Assembly (NCBI GenBank): GCA_900323505.1
Contig: OOIN01000020.1
Span: 248,001 to 312,000, forward strand
DNA from: Ustilago trichophora
Lineage: Eukaryota > Basidiomycota > Ustilaginomycetes > Ustilaginales > Ustilaginaceae
DNA: 64,000 bases
Direction of reading: 5' to 3'
Position 1 is the first letter of the stretch; the number at the start of each line of letters is the position of its first letter. The notes beneath the pieces were generated by a model that searched no databases, was not told the origin of the DNA, and saw only the letters and a program-made list of their open reading frames with translations. Both the position numbers and the translations under genes were made by a program. Below are positions 20,901 to 29,727 of this stretch, in pieces.

Positions 20901-23900
20901 GAGATGGCATTCGGCCCCGTGCTCCGGGATTACCTCGACTCGACATCGGCTCTGCAAAAGTGCTTGGCGGCAGCTATCATCCAGGAATGGGCTCAGGCGT
21001 GCGCAGGTCTCGGTGTCGATCTCAAAGATTCCAGCGCCGTCGTCGGTGACATTGCTAGCCGACTCATCAATGTGCTCGAGACACCTGCACCGCCCACATA
21101 TGCGGAAATGACGGTGATGCTGCAGCGCATCCAAGTCGAGTGCCAGGGGCTTCACAACTCATTCCAGCGCGATGCAAAGGTGGCGAAAGCAAAGATCCCG
21201 GCACTTCCTACCACAGTCGACCCTCTCGGCATGATGGTCGACGCATTCACCATCGACACTGCCAAGAATGTCGCTCAGGCTGGGTTTGAATCGCTTCTCG
21301 CCCAGGCCGGTTCCAAGGCCAAGAAAGCCGCCCTGCCTCTGCTCGAAGATCGCCGACGCAAGCTCATTGCAGCGATCGGCTTCTACCAAGCCAACAAGGA
21401 GAGACAAGATACCCAAGTCTTTGCCTCCATCGCTGGCGCTGTGATCTCCCTCAAAGTCCTCCCCTCCAAGCTGAACCCGGTCATTCGCAGCATCATGAAC
21501 AGTGTCAAGTTTGAAGAGAATCTCGACCTTCAAACACGGTCCGCTCGGTCCGTAGCAAAGCTGATCGAGTACTGCGTTTCTCCCTCTGCCAAATCCAATC
21601 CGAGCGACAAGATCGTCAAGAACCTCTGCGCTTTCGTCTGTCAAGACACTACGCGGGTCGCGATCTTTGCCAACAGCAAAAACGTCCGCGAGGGGATCTT
21701 GAGCATGAACGAGCCGGCCGTTGTTGCAAAGGGTCCCGGTCGGACGAGCGCCAAAGACGAGACTGTCGAAACGGAGGAGGTGCTTCAGGGAAAACTCATT
21801 CGCCGGGGTGCTGCTGCAGCGCTAGCTCAGCTTGCAGATCTCTTTGGGGAACGACTGTTTGACGTCGTACCTATGCTCTGGCAGTGTATGAGCAGTGCCC
21901 TGCTGCGAACGTTCGATAGCACTGCTGCAGTCGAAGCGGATGGTTTGATCAAGGCGCAAGATGATCTCGGACAGAGCATTCTCGATGCCTGCGCGGTGCT
22001 GGATGTCAATCTGCCGAACTTGAAGGGGACTCTTTGTGACAAGGTGGTAGAGTTGCTGCCTGCGTTGACGTTGGCGATTCAGAGCGAGTTTGCGGTGATC
22101 CGCTCGGCAGCGGCGAAATGCTTTGCGGTTGTAGCCAGCTGTTTGACCGAGGTAGCGCTCAAGCATGTTGTTGAGCAGGTGGTGCCGCTCATAGGAGACG
22201 CTGCCTCGATCACGAACCGACAGGGTGCGGTCGAGTTGATATACCATACGGTCCAACAGCTCGATCTCAAGATCTTGCCGTATGTCATCTTCCTCATCGT
22301 CCCCATCCTTGGTAGGATGAGTGACAATGATGAGAAGGTACGCTTGGTCGCCACCAACACCTTCGCTAGCCTGGTCAAGATGGTACCTCTCGAAGCTGGT
22401 CTACCCGACCCTCCAGGATTCTCGGCCGATCTTCTGCAGAGAAGGGAATCAGAACGAAAGTTCCTCATGCAACTTCTCGACGGGTCCAAAGTTGAACCGT
22501 ACCAAATCCCCGTTATCATCAACGCCAAGCTGCGCAAGTACCAGCAAGACGGTGTCAACTGGATGGCCTTCCTCGCCAAGTATCAGTTGCATGGCATTCT
22601 CTGTGACGATATGGGTCTCGGTAAAACTTTGCAGAGTATCTGCATCCTGTCCTCCAAGCATCATGAACGGGCCGAGCGATACAGGTTGACCAAGAGCGCC
22701 GATGCCAAGCCGCTGCCGAGCTTGATCATCTGCCCACCGACACTGACGGGTCATTGGTGCCACGAGATCAAGCAGTATGCAAATAACCTTCGGCCTTTGC
22801 TCTACTCGGGGTTGCCGGCAGAACGCGCCAGGTTGCAGGGAGAGATTCATCGATACGACGCGGTGGTAATGTCCTACGATGTGGTGCGAAACGATATTGC
22901 GGCGCTGTCGCAGATCAGTTGGAACTACTGCATCTTGGATGAAGGCCACGTCATTCGTTCTGCCAAGACCAAGACTACCAAGGCGGTCAAGATGATCCGA
23001 GCCAACCATCGACTGCTGCTTTCCGGTACTCCAATCCAGAACAACGTACTGGAGCTGTGGTCGTTGTTCGACTTCCTCATGCCTGGCTTTTTGGGAACGG
23101 AGCGAAGCTTCCACGAACGCTTTGGAAAACCCATCATCGCCTCTCGTGATGGGAAGCTTTCGAGCAAAGAACAGGAAGCGGCAGCCCTCGCCTTGGAAGC
23201 GCTGCACAAACAGGTGCTTCCCTTCTTGCTACGAAGATTGAAGGAAGACGTACTGGACGATCTGCCGCCCAAAATCATCCAGGATATTGAGTGCGATTTG
23301 GGTGACATCCAGAAGCAGCTCTACGACGACTTCTCCAAGGAGCAGGACGAAGAAGAAGCCGAAGCGTTTGCTGGTGTTACCGCCACATCTGGTGGTGCTG
23401 GAGGCAAGGAGCCGAACAGTGAAAAACAACACGTCTTCAAAGCCTTGCAGTACATGCGCAAATTGGTCAACCATCCTACTCTCGTACTGTCGGATGAAAA
23501 TCCGAAACACGTCGCGATCAAAGAAAAGTTGCAAAAGAGTGGTGGGAGCTTGAGCGACATTGTTCACTCGCCGAAGTTGCAAGCTTTGCGGCAGCTTTTG
23601 TTGGACTGTGGCATCGGAGGTGGTGGTAATCAGGGTGGAAGCAGTGGTGGTGGAGGAGGAGGTAGTATAGGCGATGATATGGGAGGCGAAAGTGCGGTTA
23701 GCCAACATCGAGTGTTGATCTTTTGCCAGCTCAAGCAGATGATCGACATTATTCAACGGGATCTCTTTGCTGCACTTATGCCTTCTGTCTCGTACATGCG
23801 ATTGGATGGTTCCGTTTCGGCAGAAAAACGTCATAGCATCGTTCAAACTTTCAACGCGGATCCTTCCATCGACGTTCTTCTCCTCACAACTCAAGTTGGA

Positions 23901-24365
23901 GGTCTCGGCCTCACCCTCACCGGTGCTGACACGGTCATCTTCGTAGAACACGACTGGAACCCGATGAAAGATTTGCAAGCCATGGACCGCGCACATCGTT
24001 TGGGTCAAAAGAAGGTCGTCAATGTTTACCGTCTCATCACCAAGAACACGCTCGAGGCCAAAATCATGGGCTTACAGAGGTTCAAATTGAATGTTGCGAA
24101 TAGCGTTGTTAATCAGCAAAATTCGGGAATGGATAGTATGGAGACGGAACAGATTTTGGACCTGTTTAATGCTCAAGGTGGTGGTAGTGGTGGTGGACAG
24201 AATGGAGCGAATGGTGGTGGCGATGTGGGAGAGGGTGGGGGCGGGGCGAAGAAGAAGGGCTTTGGAAAGTTGACTCAGAAACAGATTTTGGAAGGAGCTC
24301 ATAGGGGACCAGAGAATGAAGAACAGGAGTATAGGGAGATGAGCGGTTGGAGACCTGATCAGTAG
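17979..24365 (+). CDS. MOT1: TATA-binding-protein-associated Snf2 ATPase MOT1 (BTAF1)
   Basis: 2,128-residue single-exon protein that uses ATP to strip TBP from DNA and redistribute it between promoters. The start TRLDRLVSLLDTGSTPAIR is the conserved MOT1 N-terminus; HEAT repeats follow, broken by an Ala/Ser/Pro-rich insert (about 275-500) with NALKRKRKLEGK. The Snf2 ATPase lies at the C-terminus: QDGVNWMAFL, DDMGLGKTLQ (about 1543-1552), DEGH (1654-1657), SGTPIQNN, then the helicase C lobe with GGLGLTLTGADTVIFVEHDW and DRAHRLGQKK. A Gly-rich insert (about 1885-1905) sits between the two lobes just before HRVLIFCQLKQM. Longer than yeast Mot1 (1,867 aa) and human BTAF1 (1,849 aa) because of these inserts. 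A Gly/Asn-rich stretch also precedes the C-terminal end. Confidence 0.95.
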   Translation: MAATRLDRLVSLLDTGSTPAIRATGAKQLGQIAAVRIRGQSTAQQAAAAAAHSRPHKTESISSGTSTPAIDPEADGLVKSEDATASTSSSSSSKKQGAGKFGTSEQITKQHNFAGPSVDEQAGIYRGTDGDWDEITSYLARVVPFLRSKSWDTRVAAALAIESICHAAGIWDPDIKPSKPGESSKSVLADEDEDVKDAKPDLSELLATESLLTFDAFSLPTVLATGTKLLSSAGKEFEQASLAAGSDRLAQAKKDVVSKLGLGFGLDEMDIGMDVEAELKTGESGTAASIPRSSQGNVDWRTAAGGASKSKLSAPRFASAGSPGGSTLPPPRFASNAGPPSPSPATPTLASAPSPSPVPGPSDTPALDEIDMSKLSARERNALKRKRKLEGKNGPSEAKTRVIDSSDAASPNTAAGLRVKTPSGGFAQTPATPVNADAASDYLSAGPPPTPKHPAGGPGSMPAVTGSVSTPTPIGDLPGSPAAASSPAAAGAAPAAYTSTTNPFQVRAGEWPFRLVVDTLSVDLFSPTWETRHGAALGLRELLKTQGSGGGKVQLASQQDNAKMHKAWCDDMSIKLLCVFALDRLGDFVFDQVVAPVRETASQTLACLMPHMPESSILSVHNVLLQMIRQDHAAEGAATDFNAGFAAKRGKKGYVWEVRHAGLLGLKYEVVVKKDLLMSSAVVKAENDGVKKEEEDHKPLSSEDTVIDTAKMLQDVVEVAILGLKDDDDDVRAVAASALVPIVDVILQKLPDEVGRLLDQLWDCLGDLKDDLASSIGGVMDLLAKLVEHPGIVEHLRAEAEEQRALSLLIPRLFPFFRHTITSVRLSVLNALRVFLTVPSLPKDWIDERVLRLLFQNLVVEEKLPIRRASVDAWGHALAHVASDAANVQKLLGPYIVNFFRIIMTPLGSPIDFTLFYSASFGFSSHADANRHNVDKGILTQDLSLVGVDAVIRGRLSAAEALGSAMARFPREDDEMAFGPVLRDYLDSTSALQKCLAAAIIQEWAQACAGLGVDLKDSSAVVGDIASRLINVLETPAPPTYAEMTVMLQRIQVECQGLHNSFQRDAKVAKAKIPALPTTVDPLGMMVDAFTIDTAKNVAQAGFESLLAQAGSKAKKAALPLLEDRRRKLIAAIGFYQANKERQDTQVFASIAGAVISLKVLPSKLNPVIRSIMNSVKFEENLDLQTRSARSVAKLIEYCVSPSAKSNPSDKIVKNLCAFVCQDTTRVAIFANSKNVREGILSMNEPAVVAKGPGRTSAKDETVETEEVLQGKLIRRGAAAALAQLADLFGERLFDVVPMLWQCMSSALLRTFDSTAAVEADGLIKAQDDLGQSILDACAVLDVNLPNLKGTLCDKVVELLPALTLAIQSEFAVIRSAAAKCFAVVASCLTEVALKHVVEQVVPLIGDAASITNRQGAVELIYHTVQQLDLKILPYVIFLIVPILGRMSDNDEKVRLVATNTFASLVKMVPLEAGLPDPPGFSADLLQRRESERKFLMQLLDGSKVEPYQIPVIINAKLRKYQQDGVNWMAFLAKYQLHGILCDDMGLGKTLQSICILSSKHHERAERYRLTKSADAKPLPSLIICPPTLTGHWCHEIKQYANNLRPLLYSGLPAERARLQGEIHRYDAVVMSYDVVRNDIAALSQISWNYCILDEGHVIRSAKTKTTKAVKMIRANHRLLLSGTPIQNNVLELWSLFDFLMPGFLGTERSFHERFGKPIIASRDGKLSSKEQEAAALALEALHKQVLPFLLRRLKEDVLDDLPPKIIQDIECDLGDIQKQLYDDFSKEQDEEEAEAFAGVTATSGGAGGKEPNSEKQHVFKALQYMRKLVNHPTLVLSDENPKHVAIKEKLQKSGGSLSDIVHSPKLQALRQLLLDCGIGGGGNQGGSSGGGGGGSIGDDMGGESAVSQHRVLIFCQLKQMIDIIQRDLFAALMPSVSYMRLDGSVSAEKRHSIVQTFNADPSIDVLLLTTQVGGLGLTLTGADTVIFVEHDWNPMKDLQAMDRAHRLGQKKVVNVYRLITKNTLEAKIMGLQRFKLNVANSVVNQQNSGMDSMETEQILDLFNAQGGGSGGGQNGANGGGDVGEGGGGAKKKGFGKLTQKQILEGAHRGPENEEQEYREMSGWRPDQ

Positions 24366-24546
24366 TCTTGTGAGAGCCATCTCTGTCCTTGAGTCTGGTT
24401 GGTGAATCAAATCAAAAGAACCTTTACAATTCACAATTCCACAATTCCAAGAAGCGCTTGTGACGTATGATTTGTGTGAATGATGTGACGATCAGGGGAA
24501 AGGTTGAGGAAACATCACTACCAGTCGCTACTTTGCCGGACTAGGG

Positions 24547-26022
24547 TTACGCCTGCTCCCTCAGAGCTTTGATGCGTTTTGACCGCCTCCTTCCATCTGC
24601 ATCCTCATTTCTCTCAGCAGCTGCTTTCTTTGCTTCCTCAATCCAATCGGCAGTCGACTTTCTTCTCTTTCTCCTTTCTTTCAACATCTTGCTCTGTTTC
24701 TTCTCTGCTTCATACCACCATTGAGGGGTACCGAGAGATACACTGCTAGTGGAGCTGGAGCTGGAGCAACCATCTGAGGTTGTTGAGAATTCAGAATATG
24801 CTGGTGATGGAGCAAAGGAATCAGAACTGCGCTTTCTCTTGTTGCTCTGCTTTTTCGATATTTCGCATCGAGCAGTGGTGATGGGCTGGTCCGATTCGTC
24901 ATCAGAGATCGTGATCACCTCGATATCTGCACCTGACTTGTACTTAATGTTATTCTCGAGTCCTTGCTCTTTTTTTTCCTTCTTCCCCAGCTTCTTGTTT
25001 TGCTTGTGCGACTTGTTGGTGGTAGCGCCGCTCGTAAGCACGATTTGTTGGTTCAGACTGCGGCTCGCCATTGCGACAGTGGAAATTGAAGCCGCCCTGC
25101 TGCTGACTTTGATCTTCCTCTCTCTTTCTTTTGCCTTTTGTTCTTTCGCTTCCCGTTTTCTCTGCTTCTTGCTCTTTTTCTGCAACATATAGAGACATGG
25201 ATGTGTTTCTTTTGCCGTCTGAAAACTTGAGATTGGCGCAGCCGTGCCCAAGCTCGTCTTTGCTGCAGCTGAAGTTAGAACCACAGGTGAACCTTCTGGT
25301 TTGATCTCGGCAGGGGCGACGCTTTCTATTGGTGCTGTTTCTGTTGCAGGGTGCATCATACTCCAAGCCACCTTCTCCATCTCTCTGCCACTTCGAAATC
25401 GGCCTTTTTTGAGTGCAATCAGTGCTTCTTTATAGAACAAGTTCCAGAGCTCCCATGTGTTCTCGCATTTGACCTCTGCACCCAAGAGATTCTTGACCAG
25501 CTCGTCAGACATGAAAATTCCCACTGGAGCCCATGCTGCGACGACTGCAGATGCCTCTCTCACTCCCACGCCTTGCAAATCGCACAGAATTCGCATACAT
25601 CCTTCCATCACCACCGTCACCAGCTTTTCATCCATACCTTGTATGTCGTTGAGCTGCGACGCATGCAGAAGGAGGAACGACATTGCGCGGTCGAACACAG
25701 CACGGCAGGTCTTGTTGCTATTCTTTTGGAGCAATGACAAGATTTGCCGATTCCCTGCTCCGCGGAGGAAGGACCAGCCTACGTTCTCGATCAAGTATTG
25801 CTGAGTCTTTTTACGCAAGAAGGACGGGATAGAGGAAGCGCGGAAGGATTTGGTGATATTGCAACGTGAGTAGTAGATTTTGTCAAGCTGCGAAAGGTTG
25901 ACGCCGCCTGCATGTGAATACGAGCTAAAGCGAAGGCGTTGTGAGGAGTGATGCTTGATCGCTACGCAATAGTTGACATGGTAGGTGCATCTTTGGGCCG
26001 CGGGTACGGCGTCTACCCGCAT
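24547..26022 (-). CDS. Conserved protein of unknown function, HhH-like motif, paralogue A
   Basis: 491 residues from the first Met; not recognised as a named family. The middle part matches the neighbouring gene at 28293-29261: the LQGVGVREASAVVAAWAPVG segment corresponds to a helix-hairpin-helix-like LKGVGPATSSAIVASWVPWG there, followed in both by SDELV, a WxxxxxFY block and EKVAWSMMH/FH. The C-terminal half is Lys/Ser-rich and ends RRSKRIKALREQA, suggesting a nuclear or nucleic-acid-binding protein (inference). Compared with B it lacks a clean copy of the DLVKLMRWKLTREK segment (here YLIENVGWSFLRGAGNR), and its N-terminus is poorly matched, so it may be diverging, or the true start or an N-terminal intron may be missed. 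Function not known. Confidence 0.65.
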   Translation of the reverse strand: MRVDAVPAAQRCTYHVNYCVAIKHHSSQRLRFSSYSHAGGVNLSQLDKIYYSRCNITKSFRASSIPSFLRKKTQQYLIENVGWSFLRGAGNRQILSLLQKNSNKTCRAVFDRAMSFLLLHASQLNDIQGMDEKLVTVVMEGCMRILCDLQGVGVREASAVVAAWAPVGIFMSDELVKNLLGAEVKCENTWELWNLFYKEALIALKKGRFRSGREMEKVAWSMMHPATETAPIESVAPAEIKPEGSPVVLTSAAAKTSLGTAAPISSFQTAKETHPCLYMLQKKSKKQRKREAKEQKAKERERKIKVSSRAASISTVAMASRSLNQQIVLTSGATTNKSHKQNKKLGKKEKKEQGLENNIKYKSGADIEVITISDDESDQPITTARCEISKKQSNKRKRSSDSFAPSPAYSEFSTTSDGCSSSSSTSSVSLGTPQWWYEAEKKQSKMLKERRKRRKSTADWIEEAKKAAAERNEDADGRRRSKRIKALREQA

Positions 26023-26276
26023 CGTAAGAGCCTATTTTTAAGGCGTTGAACAGAGGGTTGGTGATATGGTAGCGATTTGATAACGATATGATCGAAAATG
26101 CCGGAGGGAGGGCAGCCATATGAGTAAGGAAGTTAGATCCGAGTCGTGCAGTAGATGCTTGTCTGACATGAAGAAGCGCAATAGCACCCCACCTTGTTTA
26201 CTGGATCTCCGGACTGAACCTCTCCTCCAAGATCATGGCGCCAAATGGGTGACTTTAGAAAGTAATGTAACGTAGT
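26023..26276. other. Spacer between paralogue A and the repeat cluster
   Basis: Short flank presumably holding the promoter of paralogue A; no clear motif seen. Confidence 0.4.
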
Positions 26277-26327
26277 TCACGTAGATGTGGAAATCACGTA
26301 GATGTGGAAATCATGTAGATGTGGAAA
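26277..26327. repeat. Three tandem 17-bp repeats
   Basis: Unit TCACGTAGATGTGGAAA at 26277-26293 and 26294-26310, third copy with one C-to-T change at 26311-26327. It lies at the left edge of mobile-element debris. Confidence 0.95.
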
Positions 26328-26334
26328 ATTTGGA

Positions 26335-26523
26335 CCCTGGGGGATTGCCTGGTACTCTGAAAATTTGAAATTTTGAGGCAGCAGCTCCACTATCAATTTA
26401 GTACTAGGCAATCCCCCTCCCTGGGGGACTTGTCTATTTTGACTGTTTTTCTGCCGCTCAGAGGCAAGTCCCCCAGGGAAGTCAGAATTTTGAAAATTTC
26501 AAGGCAGCACAGCCACTATCAAA
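26335..26523. repeat. Alternating inverted repeats (transposon-terminus-like)
   Basis: Four copies of a related motif alternate in orientation: CCCTGGGGGATTGCCT (26335-26350) pairs with AGGCAATCCCCC (26406-26417), and CCCTGGGGGACTTGTC (26419-26434) pairs 15/16 with GGCAAGTCCCCCAGGG (26463-26478). An AGGCAGCA...CCACTATCAA direct repeat occurs at 26376 and 26502. This pattern fits MITE or terminal-inverted-repeat debris; the element family is not identified. Confidence 0.7.
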
Positions 26524-26614
26524 ATTGGCAGAGTCAACTTGTCCTCCATGATAGCATCATTCATCTCACACCTCACCCATGGCATTGATCAACACAATTC
26601 ATTGCATCAACTGG

Positions 26615-27136
26615 CTACAGAAATGGTGGCATGCGTGGAAGGAGGGGCCCTTGCTGCTGCCAACTTGGAAAAGGTGGCTCAAGGGGGATGGCACTAGAGC
26701 TTGCCTGGGGCAGTGACGGAGGTGGCACCATGATCATCTGATCAGAACCCAGGAATGGTGGTGGCAGCTGAACAGGCCAGAAGCTTGGCAGTTGACTGCT
26801 TGTTGGAAAGACAGGCTCCTCATCTGATTCTTGAGACTCTTGCGCTGCCATTGGGGCCAGTGAGGGCAACACTTGCTTGCTCTTGGCCCGCTGCTTGCCT
26901 CTTGCCTTGCATGCTAGCTTCTCAGCCTCTTTCCTTGCCTGTTCTTCCCGCTGTGCTATCAACCGTGGTAAGTCACTTTGATGTAGCACACGTGCTTGGG
27001 ACAGCCGGTTCATATCCCCAGGGAGGGCATTGCGCTTGTTTGCATGTGCTGCTGTGAGCTCCTGGATCCGGGCCTGGTCAATGACTTGCTGGTTGAAGAG
27101 ACGATCAAAAGAAAACCTGTAGCTTCCGAGATGAAG
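26615..27136 (-). pseudogene. Probable DDE-type transposase C-terminal fragment
   Basis: An open stretch without its own N-terminus: an in-frame TAA sits at 27137-27139 and the first Met is internal at 27013. The translation contains FDRLFNQQVIDQARIQEL, AHANKRNALPGD, NRLSQARVLHQSDLPRLIAQ and a Lys/Arg/Glu-rich helix, then a Pro-rich tail. The combination of a basic helix after a KRNALP-like and a (L)SxARVL-like motif resembles C-terminal tails of pogo/Fot1-like DDE transposases in fungi; this is recognition from memory of the family, not an alignment. The catalytic DDE core is absent. The inverted repeats at 26335-26478 would lie just beyond its 3' end. Confidence 0.45.
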
Positions 27137-27639
27137 TTAATTGAAGCCTGAGGCGCCTTGATCCTCCTAGCTCGTCCATTCCATCCATCCTGGTTTGTGA
27201 GGGCGGTGTTACAGGCCTCATGTGGGCTGACCAGGGTTAGGCACAAGTGGAGGCCGGAGGAGCGCAGCAGCGGCCGTGCGCAGGAGTGGCGCACAGGCGC
27301 TAAGTACCTGGCCGGCAGGTGGAGCTCACTGGACGACTTTCCGGAGGAAAATCGGCAAGTGGCATCCACCCGGCGATCCTCACGTGTTGAGCGCAAAAAG
27401 GAGCCATCAGGGACAAACAGGAGGAGTGCGGCCAATGGCGTACAGAGGAGAGGTGGCCAAGAGCTTGTCGCCATGAGGGATGGCAAGCAAGACGCTTGGG
27501 GGGAGATATGAAGGAGGGGGAGACTGCGCAGATGAGGGGCGAATGAAGTGGGTGGCTCCCCACAGGTGCCACCCAGAGCCAACGTACACAGGCTGATACA
27601 GCATGTGGCCACGTCGAGCCACACGGCTGCCCTCCTGGC

Positions 27640-28140
27640 GAGGGCGAAGCCATATATACGCACACTGCTCCGGCGTGCGATGGGGCGGAGCCCCATCCAC
27701 TCTACTACTTCTATCATATCACAGTCATTCAGTTGTCAGTATATCACTGTTGTTTATATCAGTCGTCTACGTAGCAATCCAGGCATTGCTACTATCTCGT
27801 GTGTGTGTAGTATCACATCCCTAGATGCCGTCGACACCTCCATCGACGCTACGGCACCTCAACCGTAGGCAGCACCTACACTGCGGTCCTGACACCTCCA
27901 TCAGTACCATTCAACAACTGTCGGAGCGCTACGGACACTTGCGCAACAACAGGCGTCAACCAGCATTCCCCGAGCCTTTGTACAACTTCTCGTACGACTC
28001 GCCAGGTCTAGATTAGTGCCGCTCTGCCTCTGGATGGAGTGTCCACAGCGGTTAGTCGAGAGTTGCCAGAAGGCCGTCGCTTGCCATTAGTTAGTGGAAG
28101 ATTGACAGAAGGCATCCAATCGACGATTCCGGGATTCTCA
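27640..28140 (+). mobile_element. Decayed retroelement-like leader and gag-like fragment
   Basis: A TATA-like CATATATACG at about 27649, a C/T-rich leader and a TGTGTGTGTAG segment precede a small frame (27825-28016, 63 codons, Pro/His/Arg/Gln-rich) that reads like the start of a gag polyprotein. A second frame continues after a stop and frame shift (about 28017-28147, with TAVSRELPEGRRLPLVSGRL). Two 24-bp near-repeats starting GTTAGT lie at 28051-28074 and 28090-28113. No LTR pair, integrase or reverse transcriptase is visible, so the assignment is weak. Confidence 0.3.
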
Positions 28141-28292
28141 GGCGCATGACCGCTGACAGGCGGGCGAAAAGTCGGCATTGGTAGGGAAATCTCTTCGGAG
28201 AAACACACCAAGTACATCATTCAAGTAGACGATAACACAGTACAGCATTGCGGTATGGGTATATGAAGTTACGCCAACACAACAGAACCAGT

Positions 28293-29261
28293 CTATGACT
28301 TGCTACGTATACGCTTTGATGTCCGTCTACCTTGCATTTCACCGTCTGTTGCTTCTGCTTTTGTCTTCGGTTCGGGAGCTTTACGTTTGGCCAACTCTTT
28401 CTGGCCCAAATTTTCCTCCTTCTCACGAATCTTTTTGGTCGCTGTTTCGTCTTTCACTTTGCCCGTTGTCAAATCTTCTGGAGATTCGCCTTTCACCTTC
28501 TCAAGAGAATCTTGAGTAGAAGGACTGTGAAACATGCTCCAAGCCACCTTCTCAACATCTTTGCCACTCCTCAACCCCTTCGTGTCCTCCGTTAACTTTT
28601 TCACCACCTCAATCGCCTCTACATAGAATCGCTTGTAAAATGCCCAAGTGTATTCAATCTTTCCCTGTCCCTTTCCCTTTCCCTTTCCACCTTCGTTTAG
28701 ATTTAATACCAGTTCGTCGCTTTGAAACACTCCCCAGGGAACCCAGCTTGCCACAATGGCACTACTCGTTGCCGGTCCGACACCTTTTAACTCGGCGAGG
28801 ATCTTCATTGTTCCCTCCACCATTTTTAGCAGCTCTTCGGTTGGAATTCCTCGCCAGCAAGAAAGATCTTTCGAGTGCGATTGGATGTGGGTTAGGAGGA
28901 ATTTTGATGCTCGGAGAAGGACTTCTTGACAGGTGGAAGGGGAATTGGATGAGATGAGGGAGATGAGGGTTGGTCGATGTTTTTCGCGGGTTAGTTTCCA
29001 ACGCATTAGCTTGACAAGGTCTGGTTTGGTTGATACGGTATTGGATTGGACGGTATGGGGTAAAGTGAGAAATGGAAGTGATTGATACCAATCATCAAGT
29101 TCGAACAGGGTTTCACTGCCGGACTTGGACGAGGAAGAGGAAGAAGAAGAAGAAGAAGCTTTGGCTTCAAGCGCAGCAGGATAGGAGGCTAGGTAAGAGT
29201 CGATTCGCAGCTTTGTGAGGGTATCCAGCCGGCGCAGGACGTTCTTGGACGTTGGAGGCAT
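28293..29261 (-). CDS. Conserved protein of unknown function, HhH-like motif, paralogue B
   Basis: 322 residues, single exon, start MPPTSKNVLRRLDTL. Segments in order: a Ser-run linker (about 36-46), WYQSLPFL, DLVKLMRWKLTREKHRPTL (about 82-100), a helix block CQEVLLRASKFLL, then MKILAELKGVGPATSSAIVA, a helix-hairpin-helix-like motif, FQSDELV, YTWAFYKRFYVEAIEVVKKL and EKVAWSMFH. The C-terminus is Lys/Glu-rich and ends RRTSKRIRSKS. The LMxWKLxRxKxRPxL plus LKGVGPAT pattern recurs in uncharacterised eukaryotic proteins. The HhH-like loop and basic tail hint at DNA or RNA contact, but no activity can be assigned. This copy looks the better-preserved of the pair. Confidence 0.75.
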   Translation of the reverse strand: MPPTSKNVLRRLDTLTKLRIDSYLASYPAALEAKASSSSSSSSSSKSGSETLFELDDWYQSLPFLTLPHTVQSNTVSTKPDLVKLMRWKLTREKHRPTLISLISSNSPSTCQEVLLRASKFLLTHIQSHSKDLSCWRGIPTEELLKMVEGTMKILAELKGVGPATSSAIVASWVPWGVFQSDELVLNLNEGGKGKGKGQGKIEYTWAFYKRFYVEAIEVVKKLTEDTKGLRSGKDVEKVAWSMFHSPSTQDSLEKVKGESPEDLTTGKVKDETATKKIREKEENLGQKELAKRKAPEPKTKAEATDGEMQGRRTSKRIRSKS

Positions 29262-29727
29262 CGTATGCTATAATACAGCTGCCGGAGCGATGTCAAAGAT
29301 GACAAAGGAGAAAGAAGAGCGAATAAAGCAAGACGAAGACTAAACGGTTGGAAGAAGGGTCCAAAATGTCTGTGCGCCCCTTTTGTGTTTATTTTACCTA
29401 CTGTAAAATCTCCACCACAAAAATTGAGGTCTCAAAAATCTCCCCAATCTCCCTATATTCTTCTCCCAGACCAAGCATTCACCACACACAGACACTAGAC
29501 TCTCGAACCCAGATAGCAAAAAGGCAATGTACCAACGACCAAACCAACAGATATTTACATCCAACAAAGAAAGTCATGAACAAACGAGCGACGCAACAAG
29601 ATGAAAAAGAAATAGGAAAGAAAAAAAAGGAGAGGAGAAGCAAACGAGTGTGAGAGGTATGTGTGTTTTGTGTGCGTCTAAGCGGAGCAATGCTGCGAGC
29701 CCTACCCGGTCGGGGATTTGGGAAAGA
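29262..29727. other. Spacer between paralogue B and the syntaxin gene
   Basis: 466 bp; should contain the promoter of paralogue B and the terminator of the syntaxin gene. A/T-rich, no gene seen. Confidence 0.4.

Noticed and set aside
27010..27717. 235-codon minus ORF in the element region
   Set aside because: Different frame from the transposase-like tail, no domain; probably noise in repeat DNA.
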